A stretch of DNA of 64,000 nt from Longimicrobiales bacterium (GCA_028284495.1 JANQRP010000014.1:248001-312000); one strand, 5' to 3'. Numbered from the stretch's first letter, positions 34,420 through 48,930 are shown. Program-made: numbers and translations. The notes: generated by a model not told the origin, from the sequence alone.

Positions 34420-34848
34420 TCACCGTCCTCCGTCCCATTCCTCGGCCACCAGCGACGCCGTCACACCCTCCGCCATCTGGATCGCGCCCAGCACACCAAG
34501 CAGCGCGGACGCATTCGACGCCGCGTCCGTCCGCACGTACACCACCTCGTAGTTTCCGGCCTCCGCGAGCTCCGCGAAGACGTCGCGGAACGCCGCCACC
34601 GACTCGAATTCCGTCTCCTCGAGAAAGATCCGATTGTCCGCGTCGATCGACACGAAGACGGGGTCCTCCGTGGGCTGAAGCGGCGCCACGTCCGCCTCGG
34701 GCAGGTTCACCTGGATGCCGCCCTGCAGGATCGGCGCGGTGATGATGAAGATCACCAGCAGCGTGAAGGCCACGTCGACCATCGAGGTGATGTTGATGTC
34801 GGCCTGGAGGGAGAGACCGTCGTCTCCGTTCGAGAGGCGCCGGGGCAT
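34420..34848 (-). CDS. tolR: TolR/ExbD-family protein
   Basis: The 142-residue protein has one membrane helix (VDVAFTLLVIFIITAPIL) holding the essential aspartate in SMVDVAF, and a periplasmic domain (about 50-140). Together with TolQ it forms the proton-driven motor that works on the TonB/TolA-like protein encoded seven bases downstream. It follows tolQ by three bases. The family is shared with ExbD, and the operon places it with Tol. Confidence 0.93.
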   Translation of the reverse strand: MPRRLSNGDDGLSLQADINITSMVDVAFTLLVIFIITAPILQGGIQVNLPEADVAPLQPTEDPVFVSIDADNRIFLEETEFESVAAFRDVFAELAEAGNYEVVYVRTDAASNASALLGVLGAIQMAEGVTASLVAEEWDGGR

Positions 34849-34851
34849 CGC

Positions 34852-35526
34852 TCAGACCCGTCCTTCGCGGGCCAGCGTGCCGATGAACTCGCTCGAGAAG
34901 CCCTCGAGTTCGCCGGTGACGAGGTTCAGCCTCGTGACGAAATGGTTGTAGGCGATGACCGCGGGAATCGCGACGAACAGCCCGACCACGGTCGTGATGA
35001 GCGCTTCGCCCACACCCGGCGCCACCGCGTTGATGTTGCCGGAGCCGGCCTCTGCGATGCCCAGGAACACGTTCATGATGCCGATGACCGTTCCGAGCAG
35101 GCCGAGAAGCGGCGAGACCGACCCGATGATCGCAAGCCAGCTGATGCCGCGCGCGAGTTCGTCCCGCTCCTCCGCCTCCTCCTTCTCCATCACGAGCCGC
35201 AGCGCCTCGAGCTGCGTCATCGAGAGCCCTTCGCCAATCGGCGTATCCTGCCGGAGCGCTCCCGGCCGCAGCTCGGAGAAGAAGTTGACGCCCTGCCGGA
35301 AGACCCGGCCGTAGGGCGACTCGGGAAGCGTCAGGATCGACTTGTACGCGTCGCCCAGGCCGCGGGCGCGCTCGATGGCGTCGAGAAAGTCGTCGCCGAG
35401 CGCCTGAAGGTCGCGGAACTGCCGCGACTTCCAGAGGATGATCCACCAGCTCGCGAGCGAGAACACCGCCAGCACGGCGAGCACGACCTTCGTGGGGAGG
35501 CCGGCCCCGAGGATGAGTCCGATCAC
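34852..35526 (-). CDS. tolQ: TolQ/ExbB/MotA-family proton channel
   Basis: The 224-residue protein has three membrane helices: one near the N terminus (VVLAVLAVFSLASWWIILW) and two at about 130-155 and 170-195 (SVSPLLGLLGTVIGIMNVFLG, ALITTVVGLFVAIPAVIAYN). The GLLGTV and A-x-P motifs typical of the ExbB/TolQ proton path are present. The start is GTG at 35526 in a GTGA overlap with the epimerase stop; no ATG is available. It forms the motor with TolR. Confidence 0.93.
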   Translation of the reverse strand: MIGLILGAGLPTKVVLAVLAVFSLASWWIILWKSRQFRDLQALGDDFLDAIERARGLGDAYKSILTLPESPYGRVFRQGVNFFSELRPGALRQDTPIGEGLSMTQLEALRLVMEKEEAEERDELARGISWLAIIGSVSPLLGLLGTVIGIMNVFLGIAEAGSGNINAVAPGVGEALITTVVGLFVAIPAVIAYNHFVTRLNLVTGELEGFSSEFIGTLAREGRV

Positions 35527-36530
35527 GCGCTGCCCTCCCCGGCGCCATCCACCCCGACGCCCGTCTCGGCCCGCATCCGCGCCGCGATGAACTCGTACGT
35601 TTCCTTCAAGCCTTCCTCCAGCGAGTGGCCCGGGCTCCACCCCGCCCGTTCGAACTTCCCGATGTCCAGCGTGCTGTGGCGCAGCTCGCCCGGCCGCGCG
35701 TCCGCTTGGCGGCGGTCGCGGTCGCGTCCGGCGACCTCCTCCAGCACGTCGGCGAGGCAATTCACGCTCGTTCCCTGCCCCGTGCCGACGTTGAACGCCA
35801 CGTCGTCGAGCCCGAGCGCGGGAGTCCGGACGGCGTCCATGCCGGCCGCCATCACGTTCGCCGCCACCACGTCCTTCACGTACACGTAATCGCGCGTCTG
35901 CTCCCCGTCCCCGAAGATCTTGAGCTCCTCGCCCCGGATCAGACGGCTGCTGAAGATCGCGACGACGCCCGCCTCACCGTGTGGATCCTGTCGGGGACCG
36001 AAGACGTTGCCGTACCGGAGCGCCACGTACTCGAGGCCGTGCACCTCGCGGTAGTAGTGCAGGTACTGCTCGCCGGCGAGCTTCGTCACCCCGTACGGCG
36101 AGAGAGGCAATTTCGGTGCCGATTCCGGGGTCGGTCGCTGCTCCGGCTCGCCGTAGACGACGCCGCCGCTCGACACGTATACGAAACGGCGGGTGCCGAC
36201 GGCGCGGGCCGACTCCAGCAGGTTCAGCAGTCCGTCGACGTTCACGCCGGCGTCGCGGCGTGGGTCGTCCACCGAGACCCGGACGTCGATCTGCGCCGCG
36301 TGATGGGAAACCAGATCGAAGCGAACCTCGCGGAAGAGCTGCGCCACGGACTCGTCGCGGATGTCCGCCTGCAGCAGATGCGCGTCGGGATTCACGTTCT
36401 GGGGCTTCCCGCTGGAGAAGTCGTCGACGATCCAGACCTCGTCGCCGAGGTCGATGAAGGCGTCGGCCACGTGGCTGCCGATGAAGCCGGCGCCGCCGGT
36501 CACGAGAACGCGTCGGGGAGAGTCGGTCAT
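35523..36530 (-). CDS. NAD-dependent epimerase/dehydratase (extended SDR, GalE-like)
   Basis: The 335-residue protein binds NAD by GGAGFIGS (about 12-19) and has the catalytic YGVTK (Y146, K150) with the upstream serines in YVSSGGVVYG. Blocks such as HHAAQIDVRVSVDDP and RYGNVFGPRQDPHGEAGVVAIF fit UDP-glucose 4-epimerase-like enzymes; the exact sugar cannot be told. It heads the tol operon by a 4-base overlap with tolQ. The upstream frame to 36578 would start with TTG and overlap the lysM terminator, so I use the ATG at 36530. Confidence 0.88.
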   Translation of the reverse strand: MTDSPRRVLVTGGAGFIGSHVADAFIDLGDEVWIVDDFSSGKPQNVNPDAHLLQADIRDESVAQLFREVRFDLVSHHAAQIDVRVSVDDPRRDAGVNVDGLLNLLESARAVGTRRFVYVSSGGVVYGEPEQRPTPESAPKLPLSPYGVTKLAGEQYLHYYREVHGLEYVALRYGNVFGPRQDPHGEAGVVAIFSSRLIRGEELKIFGDGEQTRDYVYVKDVVAANVMAAGMDAVRTPALGLDDVAFNVGTGQGTSVNCLADVLEEVAGRDRDRRQADARPGELRHSTLDIGKFERAGWSPGHSLEEGLKETYEFIAARMRAETGVGVDGAGEGSA

Positions 36531-36567
36531 TCCGCTGTCGGGCTGAGTGTCCAAGGGGAGGGATTCG

Positions 36568-36575
36568 AAAACGTA
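36568..36575 (-). promoter_or_regulatory. Possible -10 element for the epimerase-tol operon
   Basis: TACGTTTT on the minus strand lies 38 bases ahead of the epimerase ATG and fits the TAnnTTT shape of other candidates in the window. There is no matching TTG 20 bases upstream. It overlaps the U-rich tail of the lysM terminator. Confidence 0.25.
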
Positions 36576-36577
36576 CA

Positions 36578-36614
36578 AAGAAGAAGCGCCCCGTCGACGG
36601 GGTCGACGAGGCGC
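36578..36614 (-). terminator. Rho-independent terminator after the LysM gene
   Basis: In minus-strand RNA a 13-pair stem (36602-36614 with 36586-36598, one G-U pair) closes on a 3-base loop and is followed directly by UUCUUUGU. It lies 28 bases past the stop at 36642. This is the clearest terminator in the window and separates the lysM gene from the tol operon. Confidence 0.8.
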
Positions 36615-36641
36615 ATCTCCTCAGCCGGGCGAACGGGGTCG

Positions 36642-37703
36642 TCAGCCGGCGGGCATCTTGCGAGCGAGCGTGGCCTCCACGCCGCGCTCGAAGATCGGAT
36701 TCTGGAGGTTCATGATGCGTCCCGTCGCGTAGTCGTCACCGACGTTCACGATCGTGAACACGCCCTCGGGCCACTCGCCCGACCCGGGCAGGCGGACCTC
36801 GTACTCGTCGCCGATCGCGACGCCCGCGGGTCGCTCGATGAAGAGGTACCCACCGGGACCGTGCAGCTGGTCGTCCGTCTCGGCGTACTCGACGATCGCG
36901 ACGGCGCCACCGCCGGCCACGCGCTCCGGGAAGACACCGATCCGCTCACGGTACACCGGCGCGGGCCGCAGGCGGTCCCCCTCGAGGAGGCGTCCGAAGA
37001 CCCGGACGACCTCCACCACCGGGCGATCGCCCGCCGTGGCCACCACCTCGATCACCGCCGTCGGACGGGCCACGTGGCCGAGACCGGCGACGTGGTCGCC
37101 GACCCGGTAGGCCTGGAGGCGCGTCCCCGGGGAGACCGGCCGGTCGAGTTCGACGAACAGCCGATCGTACCGACGGGCCGACTCGCGCGAGATCCGCTCC
37201 TCGGTCGCGCCGCCGAAGCCGCCGACGGTGCCCACGATATCCTCGCCGGGGTCCTGCACGACGAAGGGCGAGCCCTCCACCACCTGCGCCGGGACGGCCG
37301 GCACGTTGTCCTGGTACTCGCCGAACTGGGTGATCTCCTCGTCCTGCTCCCACCAGATGGTCCTCTCCGGCTCGGCGGACTGCGCGGTCTGCATCGGCGC
37401 AGCGTCGCCGGGCGCGCCGCGGGGCGCGACCATGACCTCGATCAGGTTGCCGTCCGCATCCGGGATGAGAAGCATCTGACCGGGGTAGATGAGGTCGGGG
37501 TTCTGGACGCGGTCGCGATTCGCTTCCCAGATCCGCCGCCACTCGAACGGATTTCCGTAGAAGGACTGCGCGAGATCCCAGAGCGTGTTGCCACGCACCA
37601 CGAGATGCTCGCCCTGTGCGACCGCCTGGGCGGACGCGGGGGCGGACAGCGCGAGGGATGCGCCGAGGGAAATGGCCAGACCGGCCGCGATGTTGCGGAG
37701 CAT
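36642..37703 (-). CDS. Secreted LysM-domain protein
   Basis: The 353-residue protein has a signal peptide (GLAISLGASLALSAPASAQA) and one LysM domain right after it (about 30-82: LVVRGNTLWDLAQSFYGNPFEW through YPGQMLLIP), which should bind peptidoglycan. The remaining 270 residues are beta-rich with no recognised domain. No catalytic domain is seen, so it may anchor or scaffold at the wall. An AGGAGG lies 11 bases before the ATG at 37703; an in-frame ATG at 37712 is too close to it. It has its own promoter and terminator. Confidence 0.82.
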   Translation of the reverse strand: MLRNIAAGLAISLGASLALSAPASAQAVAQGEHLVVRGNTLWDLAQSFYGNPFEWRRIWEANRDRVQNPDLIYPGQMLLIPDADGNLIEVMVAPRGAPGDAAPMQTAQSAEPERTIWWEQDEEITQFGEYQDNVPAVPAQVVEGSPFVVQDPGEDIVGTVGGFGGATEERISRESARRYDRLFVELDRPVSPGTRLQAYRVGDHVAGLGHVARPTAVIEVVATAGDRPVVEVVRVFGRLLEGDRLRPAPVYRERIGVFPERVAGGGAVAIVEYAETDDQLHGPGGYLFIERPAGVAIGDEYEVRLPGSGEWPEGVFTIVNVGDDYATGRIMNLQNPIFERGVEATLARKMPAG

Positions 37704-37760
37704 GGAAGCCATCGCCTCCTGAAATGCGGGACTTCGGGACGAGTTCGTACCGACCAGCCT

Positions 37761-37792
37761 CAAAGATACGCGGGCGGCGGCGTGACTACAAA
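37761..37792 (-). promoter_or_regulatory. Promoter candidate for the LysM gene
   Basis: Minus-strand TTTG (37789-37792), exactly 20 bases, then TATCTTTG (37761-37768). This matches the TTTG/TAnnTTTG pattern described for Bacteroidota and also reads as TTGTAG, 17 bases, TATCTT. The leader would be about 50 bases. Confidence 0.55.
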
Positions 37793-37825
37793 TGTTTTCG
37801 CGGGCCGGAGGGACGGCTCGACGCG

Positions 37826-38326
37826 TCAGAGCTCCAGGCGGAGCACGCAGGCGTCCTCGCGGGGCGAATCGTAGTAGTTCCGCCGGACGCCGATCTGGCG
37901 GAAGCCACGCCGCCGGTAGAGTTCACGGGCCACGGCGTTGCTCTCCCTGACCTCGAGGAACAGGTCCGTGACGCCGCGCTCCCGTGCACGCTCCAGCACG
38001 CGTTCGAGGAGGCGGCCGCCCACGCCCCGCCGCTGCCACGCCGGATCGACGGCGATGTTGGCCAGCTCGCCCTGGTCGAGGATGCACCACAGCACGGCAT
38101 ACCCGACGAGCTCACCCCCCACCTCCGCCACGAGCAGCTCCGCCCCGCTCCGGCCGAGGAGCCGACGGAACGTGGCGGCCTCCCAGGGCGAGCCGAACGC
38201 GGCGGCCTCGAGCTCGGCGACGCCCTCCACGTCACGCTCGACCATCGAACGGATGCGCTCACCCTGGATCGGCCCCTGCAGCGGCCTCCGGGCGGACATC
38301 GACGGCGGTACGCGGCGTGCCTCCAT
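37826..38326 (-). CDS. rimI: Ribosomal-protein-alanine N-acetyltransferase (RimI-like)
   Basis: The 166-residue GNAT-fold enzyme shows the acetyl-CoA loop WQRRGVGGRLLERVLERA (about 97-114), LANIAVDPAW before it and LEVRESNAVARELYRRRGF after it, close to RimI, which acetylates ribosomal protein S18 or other N termini. It lies directly after tsaB, the common tsaE-tsaB-rimI order. The first 20 residues before RIRSMVERD are extra, so a later start is possible, though no ribosome site decides this. Confidence 0.9.
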   Translation of the reverse strand: MEARRVPPSMSARRPLQGPIQGERIRSMVERDVEGVAELEAAAFGSPWEAATFRRLLGRSGAELLVAEVGGELVGYAVLWCILDQGELANIAVDPAWQRRGVGGRLLERVLERARERGVTDLFLEVRESNAVARELYRRRGFRQIGVRRNYYDSPREDACVLRLEL

Positions 38327-38332
38327 CGCCCA

Positions 38333-39094
38333 TCAGTTCCCGGCGGCCCGGCGCGCGCGCACGGCGCCGGTGTCGCGGAGGTAGCTCGGCTCCCACACGT
38401 GCGGGTCGGGCGCGGGGCGCGGGTCCGGGTCGAGGTCGAGTGCGCGGACCAGTCCATCCGCGGAGGGAAACCCGATCGGCGGGGCGAGGATCGTGCCCCC
38501 GCTTTCCGCGAGCCGCCGGGCGTGGCGAATCGCTCCGTCTCCGCAGAACGCCGCGCCCCGGAACCGCAGATCGGCGAGGACGTCGGGGAGGGTCCCGAAC
38601 CGCGGCTCCTCGACGACCGCCGGCAGGTCGGCCCCGAGCCGGTACGCCGCCATGAAGAGCCGTTCTCCGCGTGCATCGAACAGAACCACGCGCAGGCCGA
38701 TCGGCGGCGCCGCGGACGAGAGCGCGGCGTCGGAGGGGTCGGCGACGCCAGCGAAGGTCTCGGCGGCGACCTGCTCGGTGAGCGCCGCCGCCAGGAGGGA
38801 CGAGACCGGGAACAGCGGAATCCCCAGCGCGTGCGCCAGCCCCTTCCCGGTCGCGGCCGCGACCCGAACACCGGTGAACGACCCGGGTCCGGCACCTACG
38901 GCCACCGCGGTCAGCTCCCGCCGGTCCAGACCCGCCTTCCCGAGCGTCACTTCGATGGCCGGGATCATCCCGGCCGCGTGCGTGCGGGGCTCCTCGAGGA
39001 AGTGCCGGGCGAGCACCCTCCCTCCCTCGGCCAGCACGATCGACGCCACCGGCCCGGCCGTCTCGATCGCGAGGAGTCGATGGAAGACGCTCAT
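38333..39094 (-). CDS. tsaB: tRNA t6A biosynthesis protein TsaB
   Basis: The 253-residue ASKHA-fold protein works with TsaD and TsaE to make threonylcarbamoyladenosine at position 37 of ANN-reading tRNAs. It begins LLAIETAGPVASIVLAEGG and contains AVAVGAGPGSFTGVRVAAATGKGLAHAL, the family signature for the TsaD-binding helix. The C-terminal 100 residues are longer than in many TsaB proteins. The ATG overlaps the tsaE stop by four bases. TsaD is not in the window. Confidence 0.93.
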   Translation of the reverse strand: MSVFHRLLAIETAGPVASIVLAEGGRVLARHFLEEPRTHAAGMIPAIEVTLGKAGLDRRELTAVAVGAGPGSFTGVRVAAATGKGLAHALGIPLFPVSSLLAAALTEQVAAETFAGVADPSDAALSSAAPPIGLRVVLFDARGERLFMAAYRLGADLPAVVEEPRFGTLPDVLADLRFRGAAFCGDGAIRHARRLAESGGTILAPPIGFPSADGLVRALDLDPDPRPAPDPHVWEPSYLRDTGAVRARRAAGN

Positions 39095-39594
39095 TCCTCG
39101 GTGCCAGGTACCACGGGCCGGCGAGGTCGCGCGGTGCTGGCGACCGTGAGCGGGAACGCGGGGAGGTCCGGCGGCCGCCCGACGCGATCGACAGAGATAC
39201 GCCGGCTGAACACGTCCCCCGCGACCGGGTCGAGGCGGACGTCCCAGCGATGCCCGGGAAGAAGCTCCTCCGCTCGCTCGGGCCACTCGACCAGAACGAT
39301 CTGGTCGTCGCCACCGAGCTCCTCCCAACCGAGCTCCCACACCTCGTCGGCGTCGGACAGGCGATACAGGTCCAGGTGGACGAGTTCGCGCCCGTCGGCC
39401 AGCGGGTAGCGGAAGAGCAGATTGAAGGTGGGCGACGGAATGGCGCACTCGACACCCGCTCCTCGAGCGATCGCGCGCGCGAGTACCGACTTCCCCGCCC
39501 CGAGCGGACCGCGCAGGGCGAGGAACACGGAGCCCTCGGCCTGCCGACCGATGGTGCGGCCCCAGCGAACGAGGTCGTCTTCGACGAGATGCAT
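39091..39594 (-). CDS. tsaE: tRNA t6A biosynthesis ATPase TsaE
   Basis: The 167-residue ATPase has a Walker A GPLGAGKS (about 28-35), the IPSPTFNLLFRY block and HLDLYRLSDADEVWELGWEE typical of TsaE. It resets the TsaBD complex during t6A formation. I use the ATG at 39594; the longer frame to 39654 adds 20 arginine- and proline-rich residues unlike the family. The C-terminal 30 residues are a variable tail. Confidence 0.94.
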   Translation of the reverse strand: MHLVEDDLVRWGRTIGRQAEGSVFLALRGPLGAGKSVLARAIARGAGVECAIPSPTFNLLFRYPLADGRELVHLDLYRLSDADEVWELGWEELGGDDQIVLVEWPERAEELLPGHRWDVRLDPVAGDVFSRRISVDRVGRPPDLPAFPLTVASTARPRRPVVPGTEE

Positions 39595-39694
39595 CGGGTA
39601 GCGTGGAGAGGGTCGAGCGGCGCGCGTCCCGAGCGGACGGATGTGTCGGGGCAAGCTGGCGAGACGGTCGTCCCCGCACCAGCCCCGACGGCCG

Positions 39695-39724
39695 TGGACG
39701 GTCGGCGGGCCTTCGGGATATCTT
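39695..39724 (+). promoter_or_regulatory. Promoter candidate for the Wza-like gene
   Basis: Plus-strand TGGACG (39695-39700), an 18-base spacer and TATCTT (39719-39724) lie about 70 bases ahead of the ATG at 39794. The -10 is identical to those of the lysM and TPR-aroQ promoters. This is the main feature of the 199-base gap between tsaE and the Wza-like gene. Confidence 0.4.
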
Positions 39725-39793
39725 CATGAGCCGACGACGTCCGGGCCCGAATCGCGGATCCTCCGGACCCCCATCGGCCTACCACCCATCACG

Positions 39794-40417
39794 ATGGCCA
39801 CTCGCACCGCCCTCCTCGGACTGCTCGCGCTCCTCCTCGTACCGGTGTCCGTCTCGGGTCAGTCCGAAGCGGCCAGCCCGGCGACGGGAGCCCAGACGCT
39901 GAAGCCCGGCGACATGGTGCAGCTCGACGTCTGGCGCGAACCCGATTTCTCCGGGGACTTCACGGTCGACGAGGCCGGCAACGTCACGCTCCCGCGGCTC
40001 GGCGCGATCCGCGTGGTCGAGTTCACCGCCGCCGAGCTGGAGGCCGAACTGCTTGCCCGGTACCGCGAGTTCCTGCGGAATCCGTCGATCACGATCACGG
40101 TCCTCAAGCGGGTCCGGATCATCGGGTCCGTGCGCAATCCGAGCCTGTACAACGTGGACGCGACGATCACGATCGCCGACGCCCTCGCGTTGGCCGGCGG
40201 CGTCACACCGGACGGCAAGCAGGACCAGATCCAGCTGCGGCGGGCCGGCGAGACCGTGGTGGCCGAACTGGACGCGAACCGGCTGCTGGTCGATACGCCG
40301 CTGCGGAGCGGCGACGAGCTGTTCGTACCGCAGCGCTCGTGGTTCAGTCGAAACACGAACGTGATCGCCGCCGGGATCGGCGCGGTCGTCACGCTGGTGG
40401 TCGCCCTCTCGCGCTGA
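39794..40417 (+). CDS. Polysaccharide export (Wza/OtnA-like) protein
   Basis: The 207-residue protein has a signal peptide (LLGLLALLLVPVSVSGQ), a Poly_export domain (about 38-115: LKPGDMVQLDVWREPDFSG, VDEAGNVTLPRLGAI) and an SLBB unit (about 115-165, VRIIGSVRNPSLYNVDATI). A C-terminal hydrophobic helix (VIAAGIGAVVTLVVAL) follows, which could cross the outer membrane as in Wza. There is no lipobox cysteine. It would form the outer-membrane exit for surface polysaccharide. It stands alone on the plus strand 10 kb from the glycan locus, between tsaE and uvrB. Confidence 0.85.
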   Translation: MATRTALLGLLALLLVPVSVSGQSEAASPATGAQTLKPGDMVQLDVWREPDFSGDFTVDEAGNVTLPRLGAIRVVEFTAAELEAELLARYREFLRNPSITITVLKRVRIIGSVRNPSLYNVDATITIADALALAGGVTPDGKQDQIQLRRAGETVVAELDANRLLVDTPLRSGDELFVPQRSWFSRNTNVIAAGIGAVVTLVVALSR

Positions 40418-40448
40418 CCGTCGACCTGCGCGGCCGGCGCCGGTGCGG

Positions 40449-42442
40449 TCAGCTCTCCTGGAGCTGCTTCTCCTGGAGTTCGCGGATCTGATCGCGCAGT
40501 GAGGCGGCCCGCTCGAAGTCGAGCGACTCCGCAGCCTGCTTCATCTCGGCGTTGAGAATCTTCAGCGCCTCCTCGATCTCGATCTCGTCGGCGTACTCCG
40601 CCACCCGCTCCGCGACCTTCGCCGTCTTCTCCGCGCGGGCATCCGCAATCCGCGTCGAGAACTGGATCTCGTCGATCGACTTCCGGATCGTCTCGGGCGT
40701 GATTCCGTGCTCCTCGTTGAATGCGATCTGGATCTCTCGACGGCGCTCGGTCTCGTCGATCGTCTCACGCATCGAACGGGTGATCCGGTCGGCGTAGAGG
40801 ATCGCGGCGCCGTTCACGTTCCGCGCGGCGCGCCCGATCGTCTGGATGAGCGATCGCGTGTTGCGGAGGAAGCCCTCCTTGTCGGCGTCCAGGATCGCGA
40901 CGAGCGATACCTCCGGCAGATCCAGCCCTTCACGCAGGAGGTTGATCCCCACGAGGACGTCGATCTTCCCGAGTCGGAGCGCCCGCAGGATGTCCATCCG
41001 CTCGATGGAGTCGATATCGGAGTGCATGTAGCGGACGCGCACGGCGACGGAGTGCAGGTACTCCGAAAGGTCCTCGGCCATCCGTTTGGTGAGGGTCGTC
41101 ACCAGCACCCTCTCGCCGCGCTTCTCCCGCTCGCGGATCTCGGCGAGAAGGTCGTCCACCTGCCCCTTCACGGGCCGGACCTCGACCGTCGGATCCACGA
41201 GCCCGGTCGGCCGGATGATCTGCTCGACCACGACGCCGCCCGCCTTCTCGAGCTCCCAGTCGCCCGGTGTGGCGCTCACGTGGATCGCCTGGTTCACGAG
41301 GCTCTCCCACTCCTCGAACTTGAGCGGGCGGTTGTCGAGCGCCGAAGGCAGCCGGAACCCGTGCTCCACGAGGGTGATCTTCCGGGCGCGGTCACCGTTG
41401 TACATGCCGCCGATCTGCGGCACGCTCACGTGGCTCTCGTCCACGACGAGAAGGAAGTCCTCGGGGAAGTAGTCGAAGAGGCACGCGGGGCGCTCCCCCT
41501 CCTCGCGCATGGACGTGTAGCGGGAATAGTTCTCGATGCCCGGGCAGGTGCCGATCTCGAGCATCATCTCGATGTCGAAGTTGGTCCGCTGCTCGATCCG
41601 CTGCGCCTCCAGCAGGCGCCCCTCGAGCTGGAACTTCTTCACCTGCCGGTCGAGCTCCTCGCGGATCAGCGGCACCATCTGCTCGATCGTCCTGCGCCGC
41701 GTGACGTAGTGCGACGCCGGGTAGATCGCGGTCCGCTCCAGACGGGTGATGGTCTCCCCGGTGATCGGGTCGAAGCGCGTGATCCGATCGATCTCGTCGC
41801 CCCAGAGCTCGATCCGGATCCCCTGCTCGTCGTAGGCGGGGTGAACCTCGATGGTGTCGCCCCGGACGCGGAAGGTACCGCGCTCGAAGAGGTAGTCGTT
41901 GCGCTTGTACTGGATGTTCACGAGCGCCTCGAGGATCTGCTTCCGCGGCATCTCGTCCTCGACCGCGAGGTGCAGCATCATCCCGCGATAGTCCGCGGGG
42001 TTCCCGAGGCCGTAGATGCAGGACACGGAGGCCACGACGATCACGTCGTCCCGCTCCATCAGCGACGACGTCGCGCGCAGCCGGAGGCGCTCGATGTCCT
42101 CGTTGATCGAGGAGTCCTTCTCGATGTAGGTGTCGCTCGAGGGGACGTAGGCCTCGGGCTGGTAGTAGTCGTAGTACGAGATGAAGTACTCGACCGCGTT
42201 GGTCGGGAAGAGCTGCTTGAGTTCCCCGTAGAGCTGCGCGGCGAGCGTCTTGTTGTGGCTCATCACGAGCGTCGGGCGCCCATGCTCCCGGATCACGTGC
42301 GCGATCGAGAACGTCTTCCCGGTGCCCGTGGCCCCCAGCAGTACCTGGTGGCGATCGCCGCGGTCGAGTCCTTCGCCGAGCTCCGCAATCGCCCTCGGCT
42401 GGTCGCCGGCCGGCTCGTACGGGCTGTGGAGTTCGAAGAGGC

Positions 42443-42446
<4 letters not shown>
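40449..42446 (-). CDS. uvrB: UvrABC excinuclease subunit B
   Basis: The 665-residue helicase-like protein loads at damaged DNA for nucleotide excision repair. Walker A GATGTGKT is at 38-45, the damage-probing beta-hairpin region ([19 protein letters not shown]) is near 93-111 and helicase motifs V and VI are intact. A C-terminal UVR motif (about 625-660) binds UvrC. The start is a GTG at 42446 inside a GTGA overlap with the relA/spoT stop. The 31 bases after the stop hold only an imperfect palindrome shared with the convergent Wza-like gene. Confidence 0.97.
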
Positions 42447-44653
<2,207 letters not shown>

Positions 44654-44750
44654 GCCGGAAGGTACACCGCGGCGAAGGCCTTGAGCCACCGGCCGCGCGC
44701 CGTGTCTTCGACGGGGACGGAGCGCGCATCCACGCCCTCCGGACTGGCCC

Positions 44751-45458
44751 CTACCCCACCCCTCCCGGCTCGTCGCTGAACGCGCGGTACGTCCCGTCCC
44801 CCACGATCACGTGGTCGAGGACCGGAATTCCGAGCGCTCGTCCGGCCGCCGCGAGTTGCCGGGTGACGGCCCGGTCCTCCGCACTGGGAGAGGGGTCGCC
44901 GCTCGGATGGTTGTGGACGAGGACGATGGCCGCCGCGCCGGCCTCGACCGCGGTGCGGAACACCTCGCGGGGGTGGATGAGCGACGCATCGAGGATGCCG
45001 CGAGTGACCAGCACCTCGCGGAGCACGACGTGCTGCGCGTTGAGCAGGAGTGCATGGAACTCCTCCTGGGCGAGGTGTCGGAGGGCCGGGCCCATGCGCG
45101 CCCAGACGTCCCGGGGGCCCCGGATCCGGTCACCCACGACGCCGTCCTCCGTCGCCACGCGCCGTCCCAGCTCGAGCGCGGCCACCAGCCGGGCCGCGGT
45201 CGCCGGACCGATCCCGTCCACCGACGCCAGCGCGTCCGCCGAGCGGCGGGCCAGGAGGGAGAGACGCCCGTCGCAACTCGCGAGAATCCGGTCGGCCACT
45301 TCGACCGCCGACGCCGATGCGGTCCCGCTGCCGATCAGCGCCGCGATCAGCTCGCGCGGAGCGAGCGCCCTCGAACCGAGTCGGACAAGGCGCTCTCGGG
45401 GTCGTTCGCGGACCGCGCGGCGGGGTGTCGCCGACCGGGTGAGGGCTGAATCGGGCAT
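44751..45458 (-). CDS. radC: RadC-family JAB domain protein
   Basis: The 235-residue protein has a helix-hairpin-helix at about 78-100 (LASVDGIGPATAARLVAALELGRR) and a JAMM metalloprotease-like motif, H182-x-H184 with D195 in VHNHPSGDPSPSAED. RadC was linked to DNA repair, but its activity is unsettled and it is not required for recombination in E. coli. It lies between secA and rel, with 97 and 117 bases on each side. Nothing else is seen in those gaps. Confidence 0.93.
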   Translation of the reverse strand: MPDSALTRSATPRRAVRERPRERLVRLGSRALAPRELIAALIGSGTASASAVEVADRILASCDGRLSLLARRSADALASVDGIGPATAARLVAALELGRRVATEDGVVGDRIRGPRDVWARMGPALRHLAQEEFHALLLNAQHVVLREVLVTRGILDASLIHPREVFRTAVEAGAAAIVLVHNHPSGDPSPSAEDRAVTRQLAAAGRALGIPVLDHVIVGDGTYRAFSDEPGGVG

Positions 45459-45575
45459 GGACGACGATCGCGAGCGCCGTGGGGCGACCCCATGCGCGAG
45501 TCGGCCCGCTGTTCAGCCCCGTCCCGGAGCCCGGGCGACCACCGGCACGTCGATCGGGAGGTGATCGCCACGCGC

Positions 45576-48923
<3,348 letters not shown>

Positions 48924-48930
48924 GTCGGTC

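Noticed and set aside
40418..40448. Terminator between the Wza-like gene and uvrB
   Set aside because: Only the outer six bases (TGACCG/CGGTCA) pair cleanly; the inner part mismatches, so I do not list it as a feature.
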